Of a stretch of DNA of 64,000 bases, positions 40,401 to 49,285 are shown piece by piece (within the stretch, counting starts at the first letter, position 1; every line of letters starts with the position of its first letter). A program made the translations under genes and the position numbers. The DNA comes from Bacteroidota bacterium (GTDB lineage: Bacteria > Bacteroidota > Bacteroidia > Chitinophagales > Chitinophagaceae): the NCBI GenBank assembly GCA_023416995.1, contig JAEZGI010000027.1, forward strand, positions 124,001 through 188,000, given 5' to 3'. Under the pieces are notes generated by a model. That model made no database searches. It saw only the letters and a list, made by a program, of their open reading frames with translations, and was not told the DNA's origin.

Positions 40401-41258
40401 CTAACCTAAATATGCTTTCAATGCATTGCTGTAGCGCGCTTTCTGTAAACGTTTGATAGCTCTTTCCTTGATCTGGCGTATGCGTTCTTTTGTAAGATCG
40501 TATTTCTGGCCGATCTGTTCTATCGTAACGCCATTTTCACCGTCAAGACCGAAATAAGCATTTACGATCTCAGCTTCACGCGGGCTGAGTGATTTTAATA
40601 CACGACGGATTTCATTCCGGAGAGAATCCTTCATCACGTCATCATCAGTATCATCACCGCCTTCAAGCAGGTCACCCATGGCCACATCTTCTGCTTCGTG
40701 CACTGGTGCATCGAGCGAGGTGTGACGTGTATTGCTCTGGAAAATGTTGTTTATTTCAGTTTCACTCATCTCGAGCAACTCTGCGAGCTCTTCGGTACTG
40801 GGCTCACGCTCATGCTCCTGTTCAAAAGCCATGTATGCTTTGTTTGCCTTATTATAGGTACCGATTTTGTTTTGGGGAAGACGAACCAGTCTGCCTTGTT
40901 CGGCTAAAGCCTGAAGGATAGACTGACGGATCCACCAAACTGCGTAAGAGATAAATTTAAAACCTTTGGTTTCATCGAAACGTTGTGCCGCTTTGATCAG
41001 ACCAAGATTTCCTTCATTTATAAGATCACTGAGTGATAAACCCTGGTGTTGGTATTGTTTTGCAACGGAAACCACGAAACGGAGGTTGGCCTGAACCAGT
41101 TTGTCCAACGCTTTTTGGTCCCCCATTTTGATACGCTGCGCGAGAACGGTTTCCTCTTCCGGAGTAATCATCGGGATCTTTGAGATCTCCTGGAGGTATT
41201 TTTCTACTGCCTGCGAATCACGATTGGTAATCTGTGTAGCTATCTTGAGCTGTCTCAT
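40401..41258 (-). CDS. rpoD: Primary sigma factor RpoD (Bacteroidota type)
   Basis: A 285-residue sigma-70 factor. It lacks region 1.1, as usual for the Bacteroidota primary sigma factor that reads TAnnTTTG promoters. Region 1.2 begins near DSQAVEKYLQEISKIP. Region 2 is LVQANLRFVVSVAKQYQHQGLSLSDLINEGNLGLIKAAQRFD...FKFISYAVWWIRQSI. Region 3 is at about 130-205. Region 4 has SPREAEIVNAYFGLDG and the DNA-binding helix LTKERIRQIKERAIKRL. It has its own promoter and terminator and stands as a single-gene unit. Confidence 0.96.
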   Translation of the reverse strand: MRQLKIATQITNRDSQAVEKYLQEISKIPMITPEEETVLAQRIKMGDQKALDKLVQANLRFVVSVAKQYQHQGLSLSDLINEGNLGLIKAAQRFDETKGFKFISYAVWWIRQSILQALAEQGRLVRLPQNKIGTYNKANKAYMAFEQEHEREPSTEELAELLEMSETEINNIFQSNTRHTSLDAPVHEAEDVAMGDLLEGGDDTDDDVMKDSLRNEIRRVLKSLSPREAEIVNAYFGLDGENGVTIEQIGQKYDLTKERIRQIKERAIKRLQKARYSNALKAYLG

Positions 41259-41587
41259 ATCTTAAATAAATAAATTGACTAATCCGGATTTAGGGGGTAC
41301 GGGATCAACAATTTTTAGACACAATAAGTTCGGTGGACGTTGTAAAAAGGGTAAGTTAAATCTTTTTTCCGCTCTGAACCGAAACAAATGTAATATCGGT
41401 GTTTCAAAAATCATAGTGTTTGCAGAAAAAACTATCCAATGTTGGGGTAAATACCTACATTTTCTGCATAAGTTTCAATCATATAGCAGCATAATAATCA
41501 AGGCCGGACGCAGTTTACATCGCGCTTTTTTCGACTGCAGCCATGAAGAGACAAGTCCTGAAAAAATGTTTTCACCACGTTATGCAC
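41259..41587 (-). promoter_or_regulatory. rpoD upstream region with -7 box at 41385-41392
   Basis: This 329-base gap between purM and rpoD holds no supported gene. Minus-strand TACATTTG at 41385-41392 matches TAnnTTTG and would give rpoD a leader of about 120 bases. A reading on the plus strand from 41275 runs into purM antisense and is not credible. No structured RNA was recognised in the rest. Confidence 0.45.
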
Positions 41588-42772
41588 CTATCCATTGTAG
41601 ACGATCTCCTCGCCCGCATATTGTAGGATCAGCTCTTTTTGTGCGGCATTTTCAACCCGACCCACAATCTTCGCCTCAATGCCAAGCGTCGCCGCCCGCT
41701 CAATCATTCCTGCAGCCGCAGACTCGTTTGTGAAGATCTCGAGACGGTGTCCCATATTGAAAACCTGGAACATCTCTCTGTAGTCTGAACCGGAAGCTTT
41801 TCGTATGATTTCGAAGATTATCGGTGGTTCAAACAAGGCATCTTTAACCAGACGCATCGGACGGGGCAGGTACTTTAAACATTTGGTCTGTCCTCCGCCG
41901 CTGCAATGAATAATGCCATGAATGTCTTCAAATTGCTCCAAAAGCAGTTTTTTCAGAAGCGGGGCATAAGTACGGGTCGGCGAAAGCAATAATTGCCCAA
42001 TGTTCAGGTTCCCGATCTCTGCAGGCCCACCCGGAACCGGGTCAGTCATCCTGTGCGGACCTATATATATAACATCAGTTGAAAGAGATGGTTCAAAGGT
42101 TTCAGGGTATTGATCCGCGTAGTACTTGTTCAGCACGTCGTGACGCGCACTGGTAAGACCGTTGCTGCCTAATCCGCTGTTGTACTCTTTTTCGTAACTG
42201 GCTTTCCCGGAACTGGAAAAACCCACGATCACGTCGCCCGGGCCGATTTTTTCGTTGGTCACCAGTTTATCTTTTGGCCAGCGCGCCATCATGGTACCGT
42301 TGACTGCGATTGTCCTGACAAGATCTCCAACGTCAGCCGTTTCACCTCCTAAAAAACTGATGTTCACACCGAACTGCTTCAGCTCATCAAAAAATTCCTG
42401 TGAGCCGTTGATCACTGCTTCCAGCACCTCCACAGGGATAGTACTTTTGTTGCGATCGATGGTTGAAGAAAAAAGAAACTGGTCATGGATCCCTACACAG
42501 AGAAGGTCGTCGAGATTCATCACAATGGCATCCTGCGCAATACCCTTCCAGACACTGATATCGCCGGTTTCCTTCCAATAGAGATAGGCAAGAATACTTT
42601 TTGTACCGGCTCCATCGGCGTGCATCAGGTTTACCCACTTGTCGTCGCCGTTTAAGAAATCCGGATATATCTTACAGAAGGCGGTCGGGAACAAACCCTT
42701 ATCCAATTTTTCCGTTGCTTTATGTACCTCTTCTTTCTGGGCCGAAACACCCCGCTGGCTGTAAAGACTCAT
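41588..42772 (-). CDS. purM: PurM, phosphoribosylformylglycinamidine cyclo-ligase
   Basis: A 394-residue AIR synthetase of purine synthesis. Family blocks are HADGAGTKSILAYLYWKETGD, KGIAQDAIVMNLDDLLCVG, FLGGETADVGD and IGFSSSGKASYEKEYNSGLGSNG-type sequence in the middle. HCSGGGQTKCLKYL lies near the C-terminal half. I start at ATG 42772 (MSLYSQRGVSAQKEEV), the usual N-terminus in this phylum. A start at 42826 would precede the TACTTTTG -7 box at 42793-42800. It is transcribed divergently from ribF. Confidence 0.93.
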   Translation of the reverse strand: MSLYSQRGVSAQKEEVHKATEKLDKGLFPTAFCKIYPDFLNGDDKWVNLMHADGAGTKSILAYLYWKETGDISVWKGIAQDAIVMNLDDLLCVGIHDQFLFSSTIDRNKSTIPVEVLEAVINGSQEFFDELKQFGVNISFLGGETADVGDLVRTIAVNGTMMARWPKDKLVTNEKIGPGDVIVGFSSSGKASYEKEYNSGLGSNGLTSARHDVLNKYYADQYPETFEPSLSTDVIYIGPHRMTDPVPGGPAEIGNLNIGQLLLSPTRTYAPLLKKLLLEQFEDIHGIIHCSGGGQTKCLKYLPRPMRLVKDALFEPPIIFEIIRKASGSDYREMFQVFNMGHRLEIFTNESAAAGMIERAATLGIEAKIVGRVENAAQKELILQYAGEEIVYNG

Positions 42773-42792
42773 TGTATGTTTTTGAATTCGCG

Positions 42793-42800
42793 CAAAAGTA
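42793..42800 (-). promoter_or_regulatory. -7 box for purM
   Basis: Minus-strand TACTTTTG matches TAnnTTTG, 20 bases before the purM ATG at 42772. It rules out the longer reading that starts at 42826. Confidence 0.5.
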
Positions 42801-42851
42801 CCATCATTTAGCAATAATCCATTCACCTTGCACTAATCAGGGAAATCCGGT

Positions 42852-42859
42852 TACTTTTG
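42852..42859 (+). promoter_or_regulatory. -7 box for ribF
   Basis: TACTTTTG matches TAnnTTTG, 28 bases before the ribF ATG. It is the same octamer as the purM box, 51 bases away on the opposite strand. The leader is too short for an FMN riboswitch. Confidence 0.5.
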
Positions 42860-42887
42860 CAGATAATTTAAAGGACCCAGTTGATAT

Positions 42888-43847
42888 ATGCAGGTTTATA
42901 AAGAAACCGGTAACCTGCCGGCTTTCAGGAATGGAGTAATTACCATCGGCACTTTTGATGGAGTTCATGCGGGCCACAGAAAAATCATCGCGCAGCTGAA
43001 AGAGGAAGCGGCAGCCATCGGAGGAGAAACTGTCGTTATCACTTTTCATCCGCACCCCCGGAGGGTGGTTGGGGAAGCATCTAAACAGGTTTGGCTCTTA
43101 AACACAATCGATGAAAAAACTGCTTTGCTGGCCGAAGCCGGTGTTGATCACCTCGTAATTTGTCCTTTCACCGAAGCTTTTTCACAATTGACCGCTGAAG
43201 AATATGTTACGGAATTTCTTCTCAAAAAATTCCATCCACATACGATAGTAATTGGTTACGACCATCGTTTCGGCCAGGGCCGGCAGGGTGATTATAAACT
43301 GCTTGAGCAATTTCGCGATCGTTTCAATTTTCGGCTCACAGAAATACCTGCCCATCTGATTAACGAAAGCACAGTAAGTTCAACAAAGATCCGCGAAGCT
43401 TTGCTGGCCGGTGAAACAACCGCTGCCGCGAAGTTGCTTGGTTACAATTATTTTTTCACGGGGAAGGTTATGGAAGGAAAAAAACTTGGGCGCACCCTTG
43501 GTTATCCGACTGCAAACCTGGATGTGTTGAATAAAGAAAAACTGGTGCCCGGTAACGGTGTTTATGCAGTACAGGTCCGTGTAAGTAATGAAGGATCCAT
43601 TCCGGGTGGTACAGCCATCATCAATGGCATGATGAATATTGGCGTAAGACCCACCGTCGACAATAACATGCAACGCTCCATTGAAGTGAATCTCTTTGAT
43701 TTTGATGGCGACCTTTACGGAAAGGAACTTACGGTAACTGTAAGGGATCGTTTACGTGGTGAACAGAAGTTTGCCGGCATCGAAGCATTGCGGGCACAAC
43801 TCGGAAATGACCGTATGCATGCATTAAAGATTTTATCTGCGGATTAA
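42888..43847 (+). CDS. ribF: RibF, bifunctional riboflavin kinase / FAD synthetase
   Basis: A 319-residue enzyme that makes FMN and then FAD. The N-terminal nucleotidyltransferase domain has ITIGTFDGVHAGHRKII (19-35), ITFHPHPRRVV and the VSSTKIREALLAG motif. The C-terminal riboflavin kinase domain (about 185-315) has GRTLGYPTANLD, the PTAN motif that binds metal and substrate. It is divergent from purM and convergent with holA (14-base gap). FAD made here serves TrxB, SdhA and the oxidoreductase in this window. Confidence 0.95.
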   Translation: MQVYKETGNLPAFRNGVITIGTFDGVHAGHRKIIAQLKEEAAAIGGETVVITFHPHPRRVVGEASKQVWLLNTIDEKTALLAEAGVDHLVICPFTEAFSQLTAEEYVTEFLLKKFHPHTIVIGYDHRFGQGRQGDYKLLEQFRDRFNFRLTEIPAHLINESTVSSTKIREALLAGETTAAAKLLGYNYFFTGKVMEGKKLGRTLGYPTANLDVLNKEKLVPGNGVYAVQVRVSNEGSIPGGTAIINGMMNIGVRPTVDNNMQRSIEVNLFDFDGDLYGKELTVTVRDRLRGEQKFAGIEALRAQLGNDRMHALKILSAD

Positions 43848-43861
43848 ACAGATTCCTGCAT

Positions 43862-44860
43862 TTAAGCCATCATCTTAACCACCATTTCTTTGAGGAGAGA
43901 TGCATCGCTTGTACCTGCATCTTGAACGCCGATGCTACGGAGGTTATAATGATGTAATAACAACAATGCCTTTTTGGTTCCATTGATGCCATAAACTTTG
44001 GCAGTCTGGATGTAATCTTTTACAAAAAACGGAGTAACCCCAATATTTGCTGCAATAGTTTTTTCATCGCCTGACTGCTGGCCAAACACCATATAGGTTT
44101 TGCTGAAAAGATTATATAATGTCGGCAACACCAGTTGTATTGGTGCGGCTTTAGGATTTGATTCAAAATAATTGATGATCTGAATCGCGCGTGAAAGATT
44201 TTTTCTTGAAAGTGCGGCCTGCAGTTCAAATGAGTTATACTCTTTACTGATCCCGACATAGTTTTCAATATCATCAGCAGTGATTTGTTTTCGGGTGCCA
44301 AGATTTACCAGCACCTTATCCACTTCATTTTCAATCCTGCTAAGATCATTGCCGATATGGTCAATCAGCAGCGCCAGTGCTTTTGGTTCAAGCGTGTATC
44401 CTTTTGCAGCAACCATACTGTTTGTCCAGTCCGGCAGCTGGTTTTCGTACATTTTTTTTGTAGTGAGTACTTCACCTCTGTCCTTTATAAGTTTTGCAAG
44501 ACTGGATCTGCCATCAAGTTTTTTTTCTTTATGCGCTATAATGAAGACTGTTGAAGTAAGCGGCTTGTCTACGTATTGAGCAAGTTTGTCGAGATCCCTC
44601 ATTTGCTGTGCCTCTTTAATTATTACTACCTGGCGGTCTGCAAACATGGGATAACGCCGCGAAGCATTGATAATATCCACCCAGTTTGCATCCTTACCAT
44701 AAAACACTGTGAGGTTAAAAGAAGCTTCAGCTTCCGACAATATTTTTGATTCTGCGTAATTTGTTAACTGATCTATAAAATAACTTTCCTCACCTTCAAA
44801 TAAATAAACAGGTTTGAAATTTTTCTTCTTCCAGTCACTAATTATTTTATCAGTAATCAT
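43862..44860 (-). CDS. holA: HolA, DNA polymerase III delta subunit
   Basis: A 332-residue clamp-loader subunit that opens the sliding clamp. The start MITDKIISDWKKKNFKPVYLFEGEESYFIDQL is the family's N-terminus, so I use ATG 44860 rather than 44875. The delta N-terminal domain with FYGKDANWVDIINASRRYPMFADRQVVIIKEAQ is typical. The helical C-terminal part holds ALALLIDHIGNDLSRIENEVDKV and the last helices. The 223 bases upstream, before the next gene, show no strong promoter box or RNA gene. Confidence 0.92.
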   Translation of the reverse strand: MITDKIISDWKKKNFKPVYLFEGEESYFIDQLTNYAESKILSEAEASFNLTVFYGKDANWVDIINASRRYPMFADRQVVIIKEAQQMRDLDKLAQYVDKPLTSTVFIIAHKEKKLDGRSSLAKLIKDRGEVLTTKKMYENQLPDWTNSMVAAKGYTLEPKALALLIDHIGNDLSRIENEVDKVLVNLGTRKQITADDIENYVGISKEYNSFELQAALSRKNLSRAIQIINYFESNPKAAPIQLVLPTLYNLFSKTYMVFGQQSGDEKTIAANIGVTPFFVKDYIQTAKVYGINGTKKALLLLHHYNLRSIGVQDAGTSDASLLKEMVVKMMA

Positions 44861-45083
44861 ATCGCTTAATAACAATTGATCTGGCTTAAATGCCGTATTT
44901 TGAGAAAAATTTTAAAATTTTTTAAGTTGTGTAATCCGCTACCCTATTGCATCATAGACGATCCTATTTGGCCGGAAATTACTGATTTAGAAGTTGGCAT
45001 GATCTTGGATCAAACGATATCCGTAACCCGGTTTATAACCTTCAGCCGGATTCTAAACATTAGAAATATAAACATACACAATT

Positions 45084-46064
45084 ATGAGCACATCAAATTA
45101 TCCATCAGCGACTCCATCTAACCAGGAGACACCGAAACGTGATTCTAAAAACTTAATTATAGGATTGCTTGCCGTTGGCATTCTTGGTACATGGGGATAT
45201 TTCCTTTGGGATAAAAACCAATCGGATCAAAAAATTACACAGCTTCAGACTCAGTATGTAGCTGTTGATTCAAGCAAAACTGAAATTGAAAAAAGCTACG
45301 GAGCTGCAGTAAGCCGCCTGGATTCATTGACTGGTTTCAATAATGAACTGGAAGGCAAACTCACTGAAAAAAATTCAGAGATCAAAACGCTGAGAGCGCG
45401 TATTGATGGTATCCTGAGAAAACAAAGACTCACAGAAAAAGAAAAGAAGGAAGCGCAGGCCCTGATTACTGAGCTGAATGAAAAGATCAGCAATATGGAG
45501 CAGGAAGTTGCTCGTTTAACCCAGGAGAACACTGTGCTGAACGAAAAAAACACTACGCTTACAACAGAAAAAGAAGCAGTAACCCAGGAGTTGGCAACTA
45601 CAAACACATTAAAGCAAGAGCTTGAGTCTAAAGTAGAGATCGCATCTACCCTGAATGCTTACGGTATTGCTATTACCCCGGTTGATGAAAGAAAAGGTGG
45701 TAAAGAAAAAGTTACTTCAAAAGCAAAAAGAGTTGATAAACTGGTAATTTCTTTTGATGTAGATAACCGTATCTTCCAGACTCAGCCTACAGAAGTTTAT
45801 GTTTGCATAACCGGACCAGACGGCGCACCAATCGCGGTTGAAGCTCTTGGTTCAGGTAAATTCACAACAAGGGAAGAAGGTGAAAAACTGTTCACTGCTA
45901 AAGTTCCTGTAGATTTTGAAGCCGGTAAAAAGAAACATGTTGAGTTTGCATGGAAACAAAACAGCGATTTCAAGACCGGTGATTATAAGATCGAAATTTA
46001 CCACAACGGATTCAAAATCGGCGAAGGTGTAAGAACACTTAAAAAAGGCGGAATTTTTGGATAA
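45084..46064 (+). CDS. Membrane-anchored coiled-coil protein of unknown function
   Basis: A 326-residue protein that I do not recognise. Residues 1-22 are polar (many Ser, Pro, Thr), and a single membrane helix follows (NLIIGLLAVGILGTWGYFLW, about 23-42). A long coiled coil runs from about 48 to 190 (heptads in LRARIDGILRKQRLTEKEKKEAQ and ISNMEQEVARLTQENTVLNEK). A basic linker follows (DERKGGKEKVTSKAKRVDK). It ends in a beta-rich domain (KLVISFDVDNRIFQTQPTEVYVCITG ... YKIEIYHNGFKIGEGVRTLKKGG). The layout suggests a cytosol- or periplasm-spanning scaffold. It stands alone and ends in a strong terminator. Confidence 0.8.
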   Translation: MSTSNYPSATPSNQETPKRDSKNLIIGLLAVGILGTWGYFLWDKNQSDQKITQLQTQYVAVDSSKTEIEKSYGAAVSRLDSLTGFNNELEGKLTEKNSEIKTLRARIDGILRKQRLTEKEKKEAQALITELNEKISNMEQEVARLTQENTVLNEKNTTLTTEKEAVTQELATTNTLKQELESKVEIASTLNAYGIAITPVDERKGGKEKVTSKAKRVDKLVISFDVDNRIFQTQPTEVYVCITGPDGAPIAVEALGSGKFTTREEGEKLFTAKVPVDFEAGKKKHVEFAWKQNSDFKTGDYKIEIYHNGFKIGEGVRTLKKGGIFG

Positions 46065-46086
46065 TTAAGTTGCACTTTATATTAGG

Positions 46087-46116
46087 AGCTGTCCCACCTG
46101 GGGCAGCTTTTTTTTG
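46087..46116 (+). terminator. Rho-independent terminator of coiled-coil gene
   Basis: AGCTGTCCC and GGGGCAGCT form a 9-bp stem (one G-T pair) with a 4-base loop ACCT, followed by eight T. It lies 22 bases after the stop at 46064. Confidence 0.92.
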
Positions 46117-46152
46117 AAATGATGTGAGTGAAGGTCTGAATTAATTATCGCT

Positions 46153-46160
46153 TATATTCA
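46153..46160 (+). promoter_or_regulatory. Possible variant -7 box before GH106 gene
   Basis: TATATTCA lies 5 bases before the ATG; it differs from TAnnTTTG at the last two positions. The same arrangement (TAnnTTCACAG then two bases then ATG) recurs before the partial gene at 63977. Confidence 0.25.
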
Positions 46161-46165
46161 CAGGT

Positions 46166-49100
46166 ATGAAATGCGTTCGTTTGTTTGCTGTTAGTTTACT
46201 GATCTGCCGATCTGCTTTTCCGCAATCGTTCGATCATCTTCTTACCTCGCGTGAAACACATCCTGTTATCCTTGAGGCTGGTTTTAAAAATCCACCTCCG
46301 CAAAGCAAATTAAGATGCTGGTGGTGGTGGTTAAACAGCATGGCAACAAAGGCTTCTATTACCCGCGATCTTGAAGAGATGAAGAAGCAAGGTTACGGAG
46401 GTGCCTCATTGGTTGATGCAGGCAGTTCCAGCTATGATGTTGCAAGGAAAACTGCTGCTGGTCCGGTGTTCATGAGTAACGGATGGATGGAACTATATAA
46501 ACATGCTATCCGGGAAGCCGACAGACTAGGGATTGAACTCAGTGTGAATGTTCAAAGTGGATGGAACCCCGGAGGTCCAACCATAACACCAGCACTGTCT
46601 CAAAAGAAAATTGTGTACAGTATCACACGCATCAAAGGTGGTTCAACAATCACTGTTAAGTTACCGCAACCCGATTCATTACTTATTTATCAGGACATAC
46701 TGGTACAGGCGTTTCCAGCTCCCCCACCCGGCGCACCGGTGAAAGATTCAGCTATCAGCAACTGGAGTCTTAAAACATTTAATCAAAGCTTTGGATTTAA
46801 AGGCACCTACCCTTTATACAAATTGCGGGAACAAAAGAACGATACACTGCAAAACAAAGCGATTAAACAAACGGATATTATCGATCTTTCAAACAATCTG
46901 AAGGATGACAAACTCACCTGGAAGGCACCTGCAGGAGAATGGATTGTTGTGAGGTACGGATGGACGAGTACCGGGGCGAAAACATCAACAACGAGTGATG
47001 GTTGGAACGGCTTGTCACTTGATCATATGGATCCAAAGGCTTTTAACAAGTTTGCCGATGATGTGATATTGCCGTTGATTAATACAGCTAAAGCCGCAGG
47101 CAACAGTTTAAAGTATCTGCAAACCGACAGTTGGGAAATGGGCAACATTGGATGGACAGCCAATTTTGCCAGCGAATTCAAAAGATTCAGACAATATGAT
47201 ATCAAATTATGGATGCCCGTACTTGCAGGATTTGTAGTTGAAAATACCAACCTCTCCAACCGTTTCCTGCACGATTACCGTAAAACTGTAGGTGATTGTA
47301 TTGCAACCAATCATTACCAGCTATTCAGTAATCTGGCGCATGAACATGGCCTGGGAATTCACCCTGAATCAGGAGGTCCGCATTCGGCACCGGTTGATGC
47401 GCTACGTATACTTGCTATTAACGAAATTCCCCAGGGCGAATTCTGGGCCACGGCAAATACACATCGTATAAAGGATGATGAGCGGCTTGCTATTAAACAG
47501 AGTGCATCGGTGGCGCATACCAATGGGAAAAGATATGTTGCCGCGGAAGGCCCCACTTCAATCGGGCCGCAATGGGAACGTTCACCCGGAGATTTAAAAA
47601 GCAATATCGATCGTGTATTTTGCTCGGGCCTCAATCGTATCGTGTGGCACACCTTTACTTCATCACCGCCGGAATACGGCATGCCAGGGAACGAATATTT
47701 TGCCGGTACACATCTCAATCCAAATGTAACCTGGTGGAAAGAATCAGGCTCATTCATCAACTATCTCAATCGCTCCTCATACTTACTCGCGCAGGGATTA
47801 TTTGTTGCCGATGCATTATACTATTATGGAGACGATGTGCCGAATTTCGTTTTTCTGAAAGAGGAAGTAAAGGGTCTCGGTCAGGGTTATGACTGGGACA
47901 AATGCTCCAGGGAAGTGTTACTGCAACAGGCATCCGTTAGCAACGGACAACTGATGTTGCAGGATGGCATGTGTTACAGGGTATTGGTGTTGCCGGATGA
48001 ATCACAGATAGATGCCGTGTTACTGCAGAAGATTGAAAAGCTTGTGCAGGATGGTCTTACGGTAATAGGTCCAAGACCAAAATCTGCAAACAGCCTCACT
48101 GGCTTTGGTGTAAACGATCAGGTTGTTGCTGCTATCGCATCCAAACTATGGGGGCCTGTTAGCGATGGAAAAATAATAGACAGACAGTATGGTCTTGGCC
48201 GGGTCGTGTGGGGCAAGTCAACAAGAGAGGTACTTGAATCAATGAAGGTGTTGCCCGACTTTACCTTCAAAGGAACAAACAACGAAACTGCGCTCGAGTA
48301 TATTCACCGTACGGGTGATTCAATGGATATTTATTTTGTAACAAACCGGTTTGGCCGCATTGGTTTCAACGATTTTCAGTTCAGATACCTTACCGACCTA
48401 CCCGATAGGTATGAGTTGGCAGAATGTGGTTTCCGTGTTTCCGGAATGAGGCCCGAATTGTGGGATCCGATGACGGGCACCATTACACCAGTACCTATAT
48501 ATCATGAAGAAAATGGAATTACTTACCTGCCGCTACACTTCGAACCTGAAGGTTCTATGTTTGTTGTATTTCGCAAACAAGCTCCGACACCGCATATAAT
48601 GTCTGTAAAAAAAGATGGACGTAACCTGTTTCCAGGCAATGCGTTCCGGGAAACCTGGCGGCCGCCCATTCACGTAACAGGATCTCAGGCTCGTCTCTCA
48701 GCAATGATAATGCAACCTGGTGAGTATTCTTTTGTATGGTCAGATAGCTCAAGGACCAGTATTTCCGCAGAGAAAAAACCAGATACATTATTGCTGAAGG
48801 GAAGTTGGAACCTCTCGTTCGATACTGCCTGGGGCGGACCGTCATCTGTCACAACGGATAGTTTACGATCCTGGACATCTTTTGATGAAGAAGGTATTAA
48901 GTACTATTCCGGATCAACAGTATATCGCAAAAAATTCAATTACAAAACAAAACCGGATACCCGGATGATACTTGATCTCGGGAATGTGCTTGAACTTGCG
49001 TCTATTAGAGTTAACGGAAAAAACATGCCCGCGAAATGGAGCGCACCTTTTGAATTTGAGGTGACCGCGTATTTAAGAGATGGCGAAAATAATCTTGAAA

Positions 49101-49285
49101 TCACGGTTACCAATCTTTGGCCCAACAGGCTGATCGGCGATAGTAAGTTACCTGCCGGGAAACGACGCACCAAAACCAATATCACTAAATTTGATGCTCC
49201 GGATTCTGAAAAATTTTTAAGAAAGTCCGGATTATTAGGACCCGTTAAAATCTATACATACCCGGTAATTACAACAAAGCCCTGA
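46166..49285 (+). CDS. GH106-type alpha-L-rhamnosidase-like glycoside hydrolase
   Basis: A 1039-residue secreted protein (signal MKCVRLFAVSLLICRSAFPQ). The family start is clear: LRCWWWWLNSMATKASITRDLEEMKKQGYGGASLVDA. Further conserved stretches are GIELSVNVQSGWNPGGP, LKYLQTDSWEMGNIGW, GIHPESGGPHSAPVDALR and FTSSPPEYGMPGNEYFAGTHLNPNVTWW, the last two around the region that holds the catalytic acids in characterised GH106 enzymes. The C-terminal 170 residues form a galactose-binding-type sandwich (YRKKFNYK, ILDLGNVLELASIRVNGKN). It probably trims L-rhamnose from pectin or similar glycans. It is not in a SusCD locus. It overlaps the convergent barrel gene by 17 bases. Confidence 0.88.
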   Translation: MKCVRLFAVSLLICRSAFPQSFDHLLTSRETHPVILEAGFKNPPPQSKLRCWWWWLNSMATKASITRDLEEMKKQGYGGASLVDAGSSSYDVARKTAAGPVFMSNGWMELYKHAIREADRLGIELSVNVQSGWNPGGPTITPALSQKKIVYSITRIKGGSTITVKLPQPDSLLIYQDILVQAFPAPPPGAPVKDSAISNWSLKTFNQSFGFKGTYPLYKLREQKNDTLQNKAIKQTDIIDLSNNLKDDKLTWKAPAGEWIVVRYGWTSTGAKTSTTSDGWNGLSLDHMDPKAFNKFADDVILPLINTAKAAGNSLKYLQTDSWEMGNIGWTANFASEFKRFRQYDIKLWMPVLAGFVVENTNLSNRFLHDYRKTVGDCIATNHYQLFSNLAHEHGLGIHPESGGPHSAPVDALRILAINEIPQGEFWATANTHRIKDDERLAIKQSASVAHTNGKRYVAAEGPTSIGPQWERSPGDLKSNIDRVFCSGLNRIVWHTFTSSPPEYGMPGNEYFAGTHLNPNVTWWKESGSFINYLNRSSYLLAQGLFVADALYYYGDDVPNFVFLKEEVKGLGQGYDWDKCSREVLLQQASVSNGQLMLQDGMCYRVLVLPDESQIDAVLLQKIEKLVQDGLTVIGPRPKSANSLTGFGVNDQVVAAIASKLWGPVSDGKIIDRQYGLGRVVWGKSTREVLESMKVLPDFTFKGTNNETALEYIHRTGDSMDIYFVTNRFGRIGFNDFQFRYLTDLPDRYELAECGFRVSGMRPELWDPMTGTITPVPIYHEENGITYLPLHFEPEGSMFVVFRKQAPTPHIMSVKKDGRNLFPGNAFRETWRPPIHVTGSQARLSAMIMQPGEYSFVWSDSSRTSISAEKKPDTLLLKGSWNLSFDTAWGGPSSVTTDSLRSWTSFDEEGIKYYSGSTVYRKKFNYKTKPDTRMILDLGNVLELASIRVNGKNMPAKWSAPFEFEVTAYLRDGENNLEITVTNLWPNRLIGDSKLPAGKRRTKTNITKFDAPDSEKFLRKSGLLGPVKIYTYPVITTKP

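Noticed and set aside
41275..41733. A 152-codon plus-strand reading between rpoD and purM
   Set aside because: Its 3' third is antisense to purM, the composition is unlike a protein (many Arg, Ser, Pro and Cys), and its 5' part covers the rpoD promoter region.
42801..42887. FMN riboswitch upstream of ribF
   Set aside because: The gap between the promoter box and ATG is only about 28 bases, and none of the conserved FMN-element sequence is present.
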